Made by a program: the position numbers and the translations under genes. Positions 1-14,100 of a DNA stretch of 64,000 nucleotides are shown here, in pieces (the stretch's first letter is position 1; each line of letters starts with the position of its first letter). The notes under the pieces are model-generated. The model made no database searches, was not told where the DNA came from, and saw only the letters and a program-made list of their open reading frames with translations. The DNA is from Lamellibrachia columna (Eukaryota; Annelida; Polychaeta; Sabellida; Siboglinidae): NCBI GenBank assembly GCA_963662155.1, contig OY759267.1, positions 1,044,001-1,108,000 of the forward strand, written 5' to 3'.

Positions 1-1475
1 AGAGCATTCAACTTGTCATTAAAAGAGGGAGATGTTCCGTTTGAATGGAAAGAACCAAACATCATACCATTATTTAAAAAGGGTTCGAGAAATAAGTCAG
101 AGAATTACAGACCAGTGAGTTTAACGTCAGTGATTTGTAAATTATTAGAAAGGTTAATTAAAGACCATATGGTGGACTTCCTCGTTAAGCATAAATTATT
201 AAATTCATCTCAACATGGATTCCTTAAAGCGAGGTCATGCTGAACAAATATGTTATGTTTTTTGGAAGAAATCACTAAGTGGATAGACGTGGGATCGCCA
301 GTAGATATTATCTACTTAGATTTTCAGAAAGCTTTTGACAAAGTGCCACATCAAAGATTACTACTTAAATTTAAAGCCCATGGTATCGGGGATAGCATAA
401 CTGACTGGATAGAACAATGGCTGACTGACAGAAGACAACGAGTTGTAGTAGATGGAGAAGTTTCAAATTGGAAATCGGTTTTGAGTGGGGTACCTCAAGG
501 ATCAGTATTAGGACCTATATTATTCTTAATTTATATCAATGACTTGGACGACAGTATAACAAATAACGTACTGAAATTTGCGGATGACACAAAACTGTTT
601 AGAAAGGTTAATACTGATGGTGATAAACAGCATTTACAAAACGATCTAGACAGATTAGTGAAATGGTCTGAGAAATGGCAGATGTTGTTCAATTTTGGGA
701 AATGTAAATGCCTACATACAAGACATAGGATCTTTAATGTAAACTATAAAATGGGAGATACTGTTCTGGGTACTACTGTAAAAGAAAAGGACTTAGGAGT
801 TACAATAAGCGCTGATATGAAAGTTTCAGAGCAGTGTGGTATTGCAGCTTCAAAGGGTAATCAAATTCTTGGATTGATTAGAAGAAACATAACATACAAG
901 GGAAAAAAGTTAATTATACCTCTTTATAAAGCAATAGTTAGACCTCATTTAGAATACTGTATACAAGCATGGAGACCATATCGTAAGAAGGATATAGATA
1001 CGCTTGAACGCATACAAAGGAGAGCAACTAAAATGATTCCAGAACTGAGAGACCTTAGTTATGAAGAACGCCTGAAAGAATGTGGTTTAACAACTCTAGA
1101 GACAAGGAGGTTAAGAGGAGATCAGATTGAATTTTTAAGATATTGAATGGGTATGAAAATATTGATAGAAATATGTTTTTCTCACTCAAGAAGGGTAGCA
1201 GAACTAGAGGACATGAGGTAAAATTAGTAAAGGATCAATGTAGATTGGACATCAGGAAGCACTCGTTCTCACAGAGGACAATACATGAATGGAACAAATT
1301 GTCTACAGATTGTGTAACTGCTAGCAGCGTGAATATGTTTAAAAACAAGGTTGACACATATCTCAGGAGGGCGGGTTATAAGTAGATGAACATTGTTGGA
1401 CTCTCGATAAGCCAATGGCTTCCTTGTCCCCTTGCCATCTGGGCCTTTGGCTTGGATGGCAAATCTTGTTAAACT
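1..1475 (+). mobile_element. CR1-type LINE, 3' part of ORF2 plus 3' UTR (copy C)
   Basis: This is the C-terminal part of a reverse transcriptase. The palm motifs YLDFQKAFDKVPHQ, GVPQGSVLGP and FADDTKLF are all visible, followed by the thumb and C-terminal region with ERIQRRATKMIPELRDLSY. It is 5'-cut by the window edge. Two lesions break the frame: a TGA at 241-243, and a one-base loss near 1130 that moves the last ~80 codons into another frame (1143-1385). The 3' UTR ends at the short A/T-rich tail (CTTGTTAAA) near 1471, the same tail seen on the other CR1 copies here. Copy D at 50301-51699 is almost identical and lacks both lesions, so this copy is young but dead. It lies in the intron left of exon 12 of the TTC3-like gene, in opposite orientation. 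Confidence 0.93.
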
Positions 1476-1580
1476 GACAAACCTACATCGCCAACACATT
1501 TCCTCCAGTGAAACACTGCATCACTGAGCTAGATAACTAAAAAGACATGAAAATTAATACCACTTATGAAGACAACCTAC

Positions 1581-1763
1581 ATGTTTGAGTTTCCCGATGA
1601 CAGTCTGAGCCTGCGTGTACTCCTGCAGGGCCTTGGCTGGCTGGTGTTGCAGGAGGGCCTCAGAGCCGTGCTGCAGCAGTCTCTCTATGTTCCTGGGTGT
1701 CGTGTACAGCCGATCTGTCTTTGTCTTCTCCTGCGTCTTCGTCCGTCTCGTCTGCGACACTGG
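1581..1763 (-). CDS. TTC3-like exon 12 (last exon seen)
   Basis: 61 codons, phase 0 in and 0 out. The acceptor is TTCTAG at 1764-1769 behind a pyrimidine-rich tract; an alternative acceptor 12 nt further in (CGCAG) keeps the frame. The donor is CAT|GTAGGT. It encodes a basic stretch ([14 protein letters not shown]) followed by an amphipathic helical segment ([36 protein letters not shown]) resembling the second helical repeat region of TTC3. The next exon must lie left of position 1. Confidence 0.8.
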
Positions 1764-2695
1764 CTAGAATAGAATAGAATACTTTTATTTCAGGTAAAAA
1801 ACATATCTATATACAAATAGCCATTAAAAATAATAACCTAAATTAAATAAATAATAAGCTAAAAATGTAAACAAGCTTTAATATATACAGTCGAGCCTCG
1901 TTATAACGCGGTGGTCGACTTTGGACCGCGTTGTACACGAGGCGCGTTAGGTGTTCCCATATCTGCCACCAGGGAGCTACTAGAGCCTTGGGTTAGGAAT
2001 TTGGCATATTGGTTTCGCGTTGCGAAAACGATTAAATTTACAATGTAATGGAAGCATGTCATTTCACCCAAGTAATATGTTGGTATTGCATACTAAATGC
2101 ATTTAAAACTGTTAATCTGATTCGTACGCGAGTGTATTTGTGAATCTCGATTGCAATTTACAAACCGTCGAAGCGAAGCCAGCGACAGCAATTGATGTCG
2201 GCGGCAGCGCAAAACAAACAACACGTTGATACTCGTTCTTTTGACATTGTTCGCCTAATGTTTCTTGAGAATTGTCAAAGCAATTCTAAGTAGGTTTAAG
2301 CAGGCCCATTTGGCACTTTCCCCTGGCAGCAGAAAATCGGGGTCCACAACCGACCGCGTTATATCTGAATCCGCGTAATAACGGGGCACGTAATAACGAG
2401 GCGCAACTGTATATGGAATGTAAAATCTGTGTTATACACAATAAAGTGATCTCGCCCATCCAGATCTTATGTCACTCATGTAAACCACACATTGCTCATC
2501 TAGACCAAGTGGGTCCATTAACAATATTTATACAATTGCTCACACATTTCAACAAGTATTTTCAATGCCATATTCATGTTTTCGAAAACCATACATATAT
2601 TCTTGTGCAAGAGGACTTAAAAGTTATCAATGGAATTGTTAGCAAATACTACTGGCTCTGTTCCGTCTGCTGCATCCTAAAATATGTACATACAC

Positions 2696-2728
<33 letters not shown>

Positions 2729-5700
2729 AATATATATACATACATATATATATATATATATGTATATATACAAATATATATACATACATATATATATATA
2801 TACACAAACACACATACATATATACATTCAAGTTTCAAATTAGTTTGGCAATGTTTAGTAACAACTTTGGTATCCTCAATACAACACAACTTTCAAAATA
2901 TGTCCAAAGTTCTCCTACACCATATGACATACGTGTCACTTTCAATCTCATAACTAATTGTATTTATTACATTACATTATAATGTAACATTTAAAGAAAT
3001 TATTATGGCATAGTTACAAATCTGTTTTCCTTTTCATAATATATAATTATATTTATTAGATTTCACTTGTAGACATAATAAGGTTTGGCGTAACACTTTA
3101 AACTTAGTTATACCAATACACTTAGAAAACAGTTTCCTTGAAAACAAACAAGATTGTTATTGACAGAAGATTCTTACCAAGTTGTTGGTGGTGTCACTGT
3201 CAGTGTCATGACTGTCGTCAGTGTCATCCTCGTCACTTGATGTCAGGTCGGGGAGATCGTCACTGTCACTACGGAGGACACATCAACATATACATGACAT
3301 TTTTTAGACAGATAAAGAGATGTGCATACCAAGGACATGTGTAGGTACAGTCGTGCCTCATTACTGCCTCGTTACTACATGGATTCGGATACAAGGCGTC
3401 GGTTGTGGACCCCGATTTCTGCCACCAGGGGGAAACGCCAAATAGGCCTGCTTAAACCTACTTAGAATTGCTTTGACAATTCTGAAGAAACACTAGGTGA
3501 ACAATGTCAATGAATGAGTGTCAATGTGTTGTTTGTTTTACCCAGCCACACATCAATCGCTGTCACTGGCATCGCTTCGGCGGTTTGTAAATTGCAATCG
3601 AGATTCATAAATACGCCTCATGTAACAATCAGTTAAACAGTCTTAAATGCAATTTAGTATGCAATATAAATATAACACTGGGGTAAAACGGTATGATTCT
3701 ATTGTATCGTAAATCCAACCATTTTCGCAACGCAATTCAACCTATTGTCGTTTTCTGTTTAATCAGCTTACATACTACGTGTCAAATCATCTATGTTTTC
3801 GGCTGCTCAGATCCAGGTTATTATTTTCGATTCATAGGCCTACTGGGCCAGTACATCGTCATCGTAGCAGATCTATTCAATAACGGTATACATACATGTA
3901 TTTTATTCAGTTCAAGATTCAATAGGGTGTGACATTTTAAAATAATACACGTTGATGCCAGTTTACTCGTTTAATAAGCTCTATAAACTGCGTATATTTT
4001 AAACTGCGTGAGAAGACAACATACACAGACACGGAGTGGCAATAATTATCACAAAGAAAGAGAACGAGCATTGCTGGAATGGAAATCTATCAGTGGTAAA
4101 ATTATTTATGCTAGATTCTTCTCCAAATATGTGAAACTATCAATCATTCAAGTCTATGCACCAACGATTGAAGCCAACGACAAAGACAATTTCTACAAAC
4201 AGCTACAGACAGTTGTGGACAGTGTTCATAAGCATGACATACTCCTAGTAATGGGGGATTTAAATGCCAAAGTTGGAGAAGACAACGAAGGATATGAAAA
4301 TATAATAGGAAGCCATGGAGTTGGTGAAAGAAATGACAACAGAGAAAGACTTGTTGACTTCTGTGCACTCAATAACCTCGTGGTAACAGGTACCATTTTC
4401 CCACATAAACTGATACATTAGCAAAGATGGACTTCTCCAGGAAGGACAAAGAATCAGATAGTCCATGTGTTAGTGAGCAGGTAACACCAGACATCAGTAA
4501 TGTACACTAGGGCCATGGAAGGAGCAGACATTGCGGGCAACAACCATGGATCAGCAAGGAGTCGTGGGAGCTAGTAGAAGAGAGAAAACGACTAAATAAC
4601 AACATCGAGCAGACAAAGTCAGACTGGATTAAGCAGAATTACATGGATAAATATAGGTGTAAAGACAAAGAAGTGAAGAAGAGCATGAGACAAGACAAGA
4701 GGAAGTGGGTTGACCACCTTGCCATGGAAGCAGAGGAAGCAGCACATAATGGAAGAATGAAAGAAGTGTATGATATTACAAAAACCCTCAGTAATGACAA
4801 ACGTAAGACCACAAATGCAGTGAAAAACAAACGTGAAAATTTATTAACAGAAGGATTGGCCAGAAGGAAGCGATGGAAAGAACACTTTGAGGAAATCCTT
4901 AATAGACCTATCCCTGATGATCCTGTACCAGATGTGGAGATAGATCCGATCATAAATGAAATCAGCACTGACCCAATAACAAAAGCAGAAATTAGAACAG
5001 CGCTAAGGAAGATGAAAAACGGGAAAGCAGGGGGATTGGTTTGTTAACTTATTCAGAACATTTTGGGAACAAGAGAAAGTGTCAAAAACATGGAAGCAGG
5101 GACTGATTGTTAACCATTTCAGCACTACAGCCCTGATCTGCTGTGACCATTGAATACTGCATTCCCAGTGAATATGCAAGAAAATCGACTACATCACTTC
5201 AAGTCAGCCATATCATTTTACATTTCATCGTCATTATAACCAGCATTCCAAGATGGCCACCAAGATTTCAACGTTTTTGCAGTTGCTGAACACAGTTGTA
5301 TACCAGTGTACATATTTAATGTAAACTACTCATGTTTATCATGCTACAGGAGTGTACTATGATATAAAATACAATGTAAAGTACATTTTGTGGAGTATAA
5401 GAAAGTGAAAAACAAGTTATTTATCGGTATTTTTAAATATATATAACAGAAGCGTTTATTTGTATATTTGCTAACACATCCATCGCTACTGGACAGAGTC
5501 CAATCAAACTTTGTATGTTGACGGATTCACAGACATCTTTTCCTACTTACAAAAATCAACCAACGCATCATCCAGCATTGATACTGCAGTGGGCAGCTCA
5601 TCCTCAGCATTTACATCATCACTTTAATCATCACTGTCTTGTCTTGTCTTGTAGTAATACTTGCCAACACTCCTATGGAGTCAAACGGTCACTGACATCC

Positions 5701-8129
5701 GAGTAGCCATAAAAAATACTCCTGCTGTCAGTACCCGTTTCGCCTTAAGCTTGGTCGCCAAGTTCGCCAACATCATCGTTGTTTCAATCGTCAACATCCG
5801 ACAAAGATTTGTCGCTAAAACTATCAAATAATCTGTCCAAAACATACGGCGGTAAATCGTCAGTTGAAGTAATGCCGTCCGCCATTGCGACCATAGCAGA
5901 TAACAAGTGGCTCCACATAGTGGATAATTATGAGTAAAAGCGATTTAAATGGTGAACGTAGCCAATGCCGGAATTCCGGCTTGTCGTACTGAAATGGTTA
6001 AAATACAGAAGAAAGGTGATCTTGCAGAATGCTTTGACATCTGTTCCTAGTAAAGTAGTTGGAAGAGTACTCATTGACAGAATAAGAGATGGAGTTAACA
6101 GCATGTTGAGAGACGAACAAGCAAGTTGCAAAAGTGGGAGGCACAGTTGAACAGATATTTATTTTGCGAAATATTATAGAACAGGTAGGGGAATGGCGGC
6201 AACTCTATACATCATGTTTGTGGACTTTGAAAAACCGTTTGACTCAGTGCACTGAGAAAGTATGGAAAATCAGATGGAAACGCTATGCAATTCCATGCAA
6301 GATAATCCACATGGTTCAGATGTTATATGAAGATAGTAAATGTGCAGTGTTAGACGAAGGTGAACAATCCGAGTGGTTCAAGGTCAACACCGGAGTTAAA
6401 CAAGGATAATGAGAAACACAACAGCAGGAAATAAAACAGGGATAAGATGGAACTTCACGTCAAAACTAGAGGACCTGGACTTTGCCGACGACATAGCACT
6501 CATGTCATCATGCTACACACACATGTCATCATGCTACACACACATGTCATCATGCTACACACACGTCATCATGCTACACACACACGTCATCATGCTACAC
6601 ACACATGTCATCGTGCTACACACACATGTCATCATGCTACACACACATGTCATCATGCTACACACACACGCAAACAAAGACAAGACAACTGAATCAATTT
6701 GCAGCAAGGACAGGACTAAGAATAAATAAAAAGAAAACTCAAGTATTGAGGATAAACAGCAAGTGCGAAAACAGAATACTAATTGATGATCAAGAACTAA
6801 AGGAAGTGGACATGTATAACTACCTGGGTGCTAACGTTAGTAAGCAAGGAGGAGGTGGTGATGACATTGTTAACAGAATTCATAAAGCTAGTGTATCTTT
6901 CATGAAGCTAAAACAAATATGGGGTTGAAATATATACACATTAAAATCTAAATTGAGGCTTTTTAACACACTTGTTAAACCAGTGTTGTTGTATGGAAGT
7001 GAAACAGGGAAAATAAAGGAAGGCTACAACAAAAAGCAAATTTGAGACGGCGTTGACCTGGACGCCCGAAGGTAGAAGAAAGGTTGGACAACCAAAGAAA
7101 ACGTGGTGATCAACTGTTAAAAATGAAAGACATGTACTGGGGTGGAACTGCTGGAACGAGGCCAGACATGTAGCAGCTGACAGAGTGAGTTGGAGGAGAT
7201 GCACTTCGGCCTTATGGGCCACTGGGCCCGAAGAGGATAGGTGAGGTGAGAAACTGCGTATTGGCGTATAAGACAGTGCTGCAAGCACACAGTGGCTTCA
7301 GCAGCATTCTTGGACTTGGTGCAGCGGGCAGCGATCGCTGTTGTTTAGTAGCTCCCTGGTGGCAGATATGGGAATACCTAACGCACCTCGCAAACAGTGC
7401 GGTCCGAAATTGGGTACGCTGGGGAGCTATGGAGGATAAGCAAGTTTAAACAGGTGGGTTTTTAGTTTATGGCGAAATGTTGCTATATTTCTACAAATTT
7501 AACACTAATGGTAGTGAGTTCCACAGAGTCGGTGCAGCAACTGAAACACTGGGAACAAAAGTAGCTTAGAATTAGATGATCGAAGCTATCTGGGCTGTCT
7601 TGGAGGAGTGAGCAGTGAATACGAATATTTGTAGTTTTTTCCCCCCACTGACTAATGCTGTCCACTGGGTGTCCACTGGATTAGATACTGACCGGTTCTT
7701 CCCACCAACAATGTAGAAAGGTGCATTGCCTGACCTGTCTGGTGTGTTGCTCTGTGTCTCCTTGTCCACTACACGAGGACCGGAGTCTGTCTTTATCTCG
7801 TGGCGTTTACTTGCCGTTGAACTGCTTTTAGACTGCCACTTTCGTTTTTCTGCATCCACAAGTAATCAAACAACACATTACATTGGTGCTCACACTAGAG
7901 GGTAAAACCACAATCTTTCTGCAATGCACAGAAAGTTACCCTAAAAACTCCATACATTTTTCCATGTGACATAGTGAACAGGCACTTAGATAGTATATAT
8001 ATATATACATACACGTTTTATCATGCTTTAACTAACTAATTTAACTATTATTTATTTATTGTTTAACTAATTAATTATTTAACTGATTATATATATATAT
8101 ATATATTGTATTAGGTGTTATAGAAATTC

Positions 8130-8189
<60 letters not shown>

Positions 8190-11100
8190 TGCATCATGTT
8201 TAAACCATTAAACTAATTTATTGTAATTCAGTTAACTAATGAATTTTATATTTACATATATTTACCATGTATTTAACACTTATGTATTTTAAGTGCATTT
8301 GTCTGAATGTATACAGTATTCAGCACTATATACATGTACTTATTGTTACTATATAATTATCAACAATATATCTTATCACCACGCTACAGCAGAAACGCCA
8401 ACATTTAAGAAGAAACATAGGTGGTTGTAGGAGTTTCACTGACGTCTCTCTGCAATGAAGCGAGCTTTCTGACTCATGAGGTCGCGGTCGTTGGGATTGA
8501 GTTCAACAGCTGTCTGTACAACACTGATGGCCTTCTCCAGGTCGCCCAGTTTGTACCAGGCCTCAGCATACCGGTACTGGCCCTACAGGAACACACCACA
8601 ATATGTCAAATAATGGCAGAGGTAAATGTATCTTCTTACATAGCGCGGTATCCAGTCCTTGGGATTGTTCAAAGCGCTTTACACTTCACCCCCTGGCAGA
8701 CCTGCTCATTCCAACTTCTCTGGGAAGCATTCAGCCATGCTGCAATTACTGCGCAGACTATTCATTCAGAGCCCGATGTTCTAACCACTACGCTCACCTT
8801 TGGCCAGTCAGGTTTCAGAATGACACAGCGGTAGCCATCACACATTGCCTCCCAGAACTTGCCCAACTTAATGTAAGCCTGGGCCCGATTGCCATACAGG
8901 ATGTAGTTGTACAGACTGCAAGAATGGAACAACATCTGCAATCAGTGTTTATAAGTCAGCAGGCAACATAAATTCATAGCCATAAAATTTTTTGAAGCAC
9001 TAGTATTTATAAGGGTTGAAAAAAATTATGATTTTTTGAAATAAAAAAATTAGATTTGTTTTATTAAATCGGATTTTTTTAATTTTATTTTTTATCTGGA
9101 ATATAGACATTTATATAGATGTTTATATTTATAAACTCAAACGTGTTCTATTCAAATTGATTTGGGTACTTGTCTTAACAGAGGGTACATGATTTTTGCT
9201 TATATAAAGATATTAGGCAACGTCCACAAGGCCTCACCCCCCTGTAGTTGCATAATCTGTCTTGGAAAGGAAAGCATGCTGTGTGGTACAGTATTAAACA
9301 ATTGTCACCAAGACTGTCTCACTTGAGTCAACATACTGAATTGGTAACAAATAGCACAAGCTCTAAGTGGACTTTAACTCAGGGCTTCTGACTTGAAAAG
9401 ATACTTCCTCTTGAAGACAAGTTTGTGTGGCTTCACTACATTCAGAAAGGGAATAGCTCAAACATACACAGTGTCATCAAATATTTGACTATCAGGCTAT
9501 TTGGTGACAATACAACTACACAAGTGTGCGCACGTTGTGCTTTTGTATTAAAAAAACATACAAAACTTTGTTGATCTCGATGCTTGTAAACAATTATTTG
9601 TGTTAAATTCATATAAATCAGCGATTAAAACAATCGGAAATAAAAAAATCATAAATCAATTATTATTTTTTGGAGTGATTTAAATCAAATGATTTAAATC
9701 AAACAACCCTGGTATTCATTGCACAGTTACACAGATATCATACTTCTATACAATCTTCCTTGCATGGACTGACATTTACGATTACCTTTCAAGAAACCTG
9801 TTTGATGATAATAATGTATTGCCTTTGCAATCATAAGAATGAATAAAGTACAACAGGTACAAAATATGCATTTGTTAAAACTGCTCTCTGCAATATATTA
9901 GGTTCGAAAATAAAATATAATTTTCTCGTGGCTGCTGTAAACATTACAGGGCATCATTTCATAATGGATCCAGGCATGGGGTAATAGTAATATGTAATAG
10001 TCATTGTAATAGGTATTAGACGTTTTTTCTGTAATAGATGAGATTTTTTCAAAAGTAATAGTAATAGATCCTAAAGTAATAGATAAGTCTATTACATTTC
10101 TATTACATCTATTGCTGCAAACTTACAAAATACCAGGTTTGTTAGCATGTTATTCCAACTGCTAGTAATTGTAAACAATGTACAGACAATGACTGAACCA
10201 TTATTCAAACATGAAAAGACCAGTAGGCTGATAATTTGATGCATTCAGAAAAACTTGCTCAATGAAACAATGCAGGAGTAGCAAGCCAATTACTAATTGT
10301 TGAAATGCCCCATTCGGGTGGCTATGGCTACACACATTCCTAGCACACACAAAGGGTGTGATTTCAGATATGTGCAGGCAGGCAACAAATGTTATCTTAG
10401 AGCAGGATCTGCAATCTGTATTGAATTCAAAGTAAGCATTGATTAGAGCCAAACTTCTGAGTTCTTTTTTCAAACTGCCACATGGTAACATTGCCACACA
10501 GACCCTTCGTTAAAATTTCGACAAATGTTCTCACCTCAGATTTTCAAATGGTGCACAAATGTATGTTTAGCTGCTACAAAGACTGAGTTCATAGGCAATT
10601 CTAGGGTTCACAGATCCATAAAAAATAGTTAATTGACATTCAGTGATAGTAATAATGATCCAGTAATAGATATCCTGGTAATAGTAATAGATTAGAATTA
10701 AGTAAGTAAGAAGTAATAGCAATAGATTGTCAATAATAGAATCCATGCCTGATTGCATCCTTGCGTATAATTTTTAAATGTACTGTTTGCATTTATATTT
10801 TTATTTTTCATGGACATTCTGCTTATTGTATGAAATAATATTATTACTGTTGTTGGCAGAGAGACGAGCAGAGACTCACCTGCGATAGAAGCCGTTGGTG
10901 TAACAGAGGCTCACCTGCGATACAAGCCGTTGGTGTAACAGAGACTCACCTGCAATACAAGCCGTTGGTGTAACAGAGACTCACCTGCGATACAAGCCAT
11001 TGGTGTAACAGACTCACCTGCGATACAAGCCGTTGGCATAACAGAGACTCACCTGCGATACAAGCCGTTGGTGTAACAACACCAACAGAGACTCACCTGC

Positions 11101-14100
11101 GATAGAAGCCGTTGGTTTAACAGAGGCTCACCTGCGATACAAGCCGTTGGTGTAACAGAGACTCACATGCGATACAAGCCGTTGGTGTAACAGAGACTCA
11201 CCTGCGATACAAGCCGTTGGTGTAACAGAGACTCACCTGCAATACAAGCAGTTGGTGTAACAGAGACTCACCTGCGATACAAGCCGTTGGTGTAACTGCT
11301 TAGTGCACTTCGGTACTTCTCCCGTTGGAACTCAGAGTTACCCTTCATCTTCTCCTTCAGTACTTTCTGTCAATCAAAACCCATTGAATGGTTACTTTAT
11401 CTGACAGTGAACATACATGAGCAATGCACCAACCTCTCTTATTTGCTACAACACACTTCCTAAGAGATAACACATCTGACATACTTCAACACACGTCTCA
11501 TAACAAATGACAACACATCATATTTGTTAACAAAGCCACACCTGACAGGACAATCCTTTTGCCGAGTATGTAGGTGCATTTCAAAGAATAGATGCATTGG
11601 CATCATTTACAACTATTTTACATGCACTTTACACCAATGTTGGCAAAACCTATCCTATCACCTTGACGGATATAATGTTCATCAAGTTGGCAAAACCTAT
11701 CCTATCACCTTGACGGATATAATGTTCATCAAGTTGGCAAAACCTATACTATCACCTTGACGGATATAATGTTCATCAAGTTGGCAAAACCTATATCACC
11801 TTGGTGGATATATTGGTGAAAATGTTCATCAAGTTGGCAAAACCTATCATATCACCTTGGTGGATATATTGGTGAAAATGTTCAAGTTGGCAAAACCTAT
11901 CATATCACCTTAGTGGATACATTGGTGAAAATGTTCATCAAGTTGGCACTTGAATGATTATACAATGTTCTTCTTGACACAACTACGAAGTTAACTGACT
12001 CAGCCACAGCCTGCTCGCCACGCCATCTGGCGAACAGAAAAATACATCAATCCCAATTCATTTCCTGAAGACAATCAAATGTTGTTGAACTTTCAAAAAG
12101 TAAGTTAACTTCACTGATGTGTCCAGAGGAACTTAGTACAATCATTGATGGATATAGCTAAACAGTAAGTTAACTTCACTGATGTGTCCAGAGGAACATA
12201 GTACAATCATTGATTAATATAGCTAAACAGTAAGTAACTTCATTGTTGTGTCAATAAGAACATTGTATAATCATTGATATAGGTAAAAAGTATCATCAAA
12301 TGAACTTACATCATCACTAAGGTCGCACAGGTCGTTGAATTTTTTTTCGGGGTCTTTGTCAGATTTTCCATACTCAAGCACATGGTCAATATCTGCAAGA
12401 GAACAGTTAGACGAGTGTACGATGGCCTGAATAAAGATCAGAAAACAAGTTAGAAGAATTTATACAGCGGAACATGAGAGAGAATATTACTTCATTTAAA
12501 TAAGGTGTAGAAAATTTACCCAAATACTTGTGTTGAGTTAAGTTAATTATGATATCAGGTTAGGGTAAATATTAAATAAAGGCAAGGGTAAATAATAGAT
12601 GATTAACAAATCTGTGTAAATGAACAGTCACCGAACAGCGAATATTTAAATGATATCAATTAGTTGTTGAGTCCAGGTGTGCTGACATCAGGCACAGACA
12701 AAGAGAGGACAACAAGAACTATCAAAATGGTCTACTCACGTTGCCAGCAGACAAAGAGAGGACAACAAGAACTATCAGAATGGTCTACTCACGTTTCCAG
12801 CAGACAAAGAGAGGACAACGAGAACTATCAGAATGGTCTACTCACGTTGCCAGCAGACAAAGAGAGGACAACGAGAACTATCAGAATGGTCTACTCACGT
12901 TGCCAGCAGACAAAGAGAGGACAACGAGAACTATCAGAATGGTCTACTCACGTTGCCAGCAGACAAAGAGAGGACGAGAACTATCAGAATGGTCTACTCA
13001 CGTTGCCAGCAGACAAAGAGAGGACAACGAGAACTATCAGAATGGTCTACTCACGTTTCCAGCAGACAAAGAGAGGACAACGAGAACTATCAGAATGGTC
13101 TACTCACGTTTCCAGCAGACAAAGAGAGGACAACGAGAACTATCAGAATGGTCTACTCACGTTTCCAGCAGACAAAGAGAGGACGAGAACTATCAGAATG
13201 GTCTACTCACGTTGCCAGCAGACAAAGAGAGGACAACGAGAACTTTCATAATGGTCTACTCACGTTGCCAGCAGACAAAGAGAGGACAACGAGAACTATC
13301 AGAATGGTCTACTCACTTTGCCAGCAGACAAAGAGAGGACAACGAGAACTATCAGAATGGTCTACTCACGTTGCCAGCAGACAAAGAGAGGACAACGAGA
13401 ACTATCAGAATGGTCTACTCACGTTGCCAGCAGACAAAGAGAGGACAACGAGAACTATCAGAATGGTCTACTCACGTTGCCAGCAGACAAAGAGAGGACA
13501 ACGAGAACTATCAGAATGGTCTACTCACGTTGCCAGCAGACAAAGAGAGGACAACGAGAACTATCAGAATGGTCTACTCACGTTTCCAGCAGACAAAGAG
13601 AGGACAACGAGAACTATCAGAATGGTCTACTCACGTTTCCAGCAGACAAAGAGAGGACAACGAGAACTATCAGAATGGTCTACTCACGTTTCCAGCAGAC
13701 AAAGAGAGGACGAGAACTATCAGAATGGTCTACTCACGTTGCCAGCAGACAAAGAGAGGACAACGAGAACTTTCATAATGGTCTACTCACGTTGCCAGCA
13801 GACAAAGAGAGGACAACGAGAACTATCAGAATGGTCTACTCACTTTGCCAGCAGACAAAGAGAGGACAACGAGAACTATCAGAATGGTCTACTCACGTTG
13901 CCAGCAGACAAAGAGAGGACAACGAGAACTATCAGAATGGTCTACTCACGTTGCCAGCAGACAAAGAGAGGACAACGAGAACTATCAGAATGGTCTACTC
14001 ACGTTTCCAGCAGACAAAGAGAGGACAACGAGAACTATCAGAATGGTCTACTCACGTTTCCAGCAGACAAAGAGAGGACAACGAGAACTATCAGAATGGT

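Larger units (their letters stand above)
3996..7250 (+). mobile_element. RTE-like LINE, degenerate, with 11-bp target duplication
   Basis: Flanked by the exact direct repeat AAACTGCGTAT at 3985-3995 and 7251-7261. It encodes an endonuclease (4008-4421: [18 protein letters not shown]), a linker (4643-5047: [22 protein letters not shown]) and reverse transcriptase (6001-6930: [12 protein letters not shown] after frame correction, [38 protein letters not shown]). There are multiple stops, frameshifts and a deletion after GVKQG. The 3' end finishes with a GGTGAGGTGAG-type tail. It is 5'-truncated. A piggyBac element (5114-5997) and a 21-bp array (6499-6672) interrupt it. Confidence 0.9.
3348..7405. 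mobile_element. pogo-type MITE copy 2, split by an RTE insertion
   Basis: Starts after TA (3346-3347) with CAGTCGTGCCTCATTACTG. 3410-3480 and 3550-3690 are the reverse complement of the matching parts of copy 1 (2100-2370). The other half reappears at about 7340-7405, where the run starting at 7350 (TAGCTCCCTGGTGGCAGAT) mirrors copy 1. Between them sit 3996-7250 of RTE sequence. Copy 2 has ~200 bp of interior absent from copy 1, so copy 1 is probably an internal-deletion derivative. The right terminus has decayed and the exact end is uncertain. Confidence 0.75.

Noticed and set aside
2639..2953. Tyr/Ile-rich frames on both strands
   Set aside because: Translation of a TA/CATA microsatellite.
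8421..8971. Two plus-strand frames of 122-137 codons
   Set aside because: Antisense to TTC3-like exons 8 and 9; the minus strand carries clear TPR motifs.
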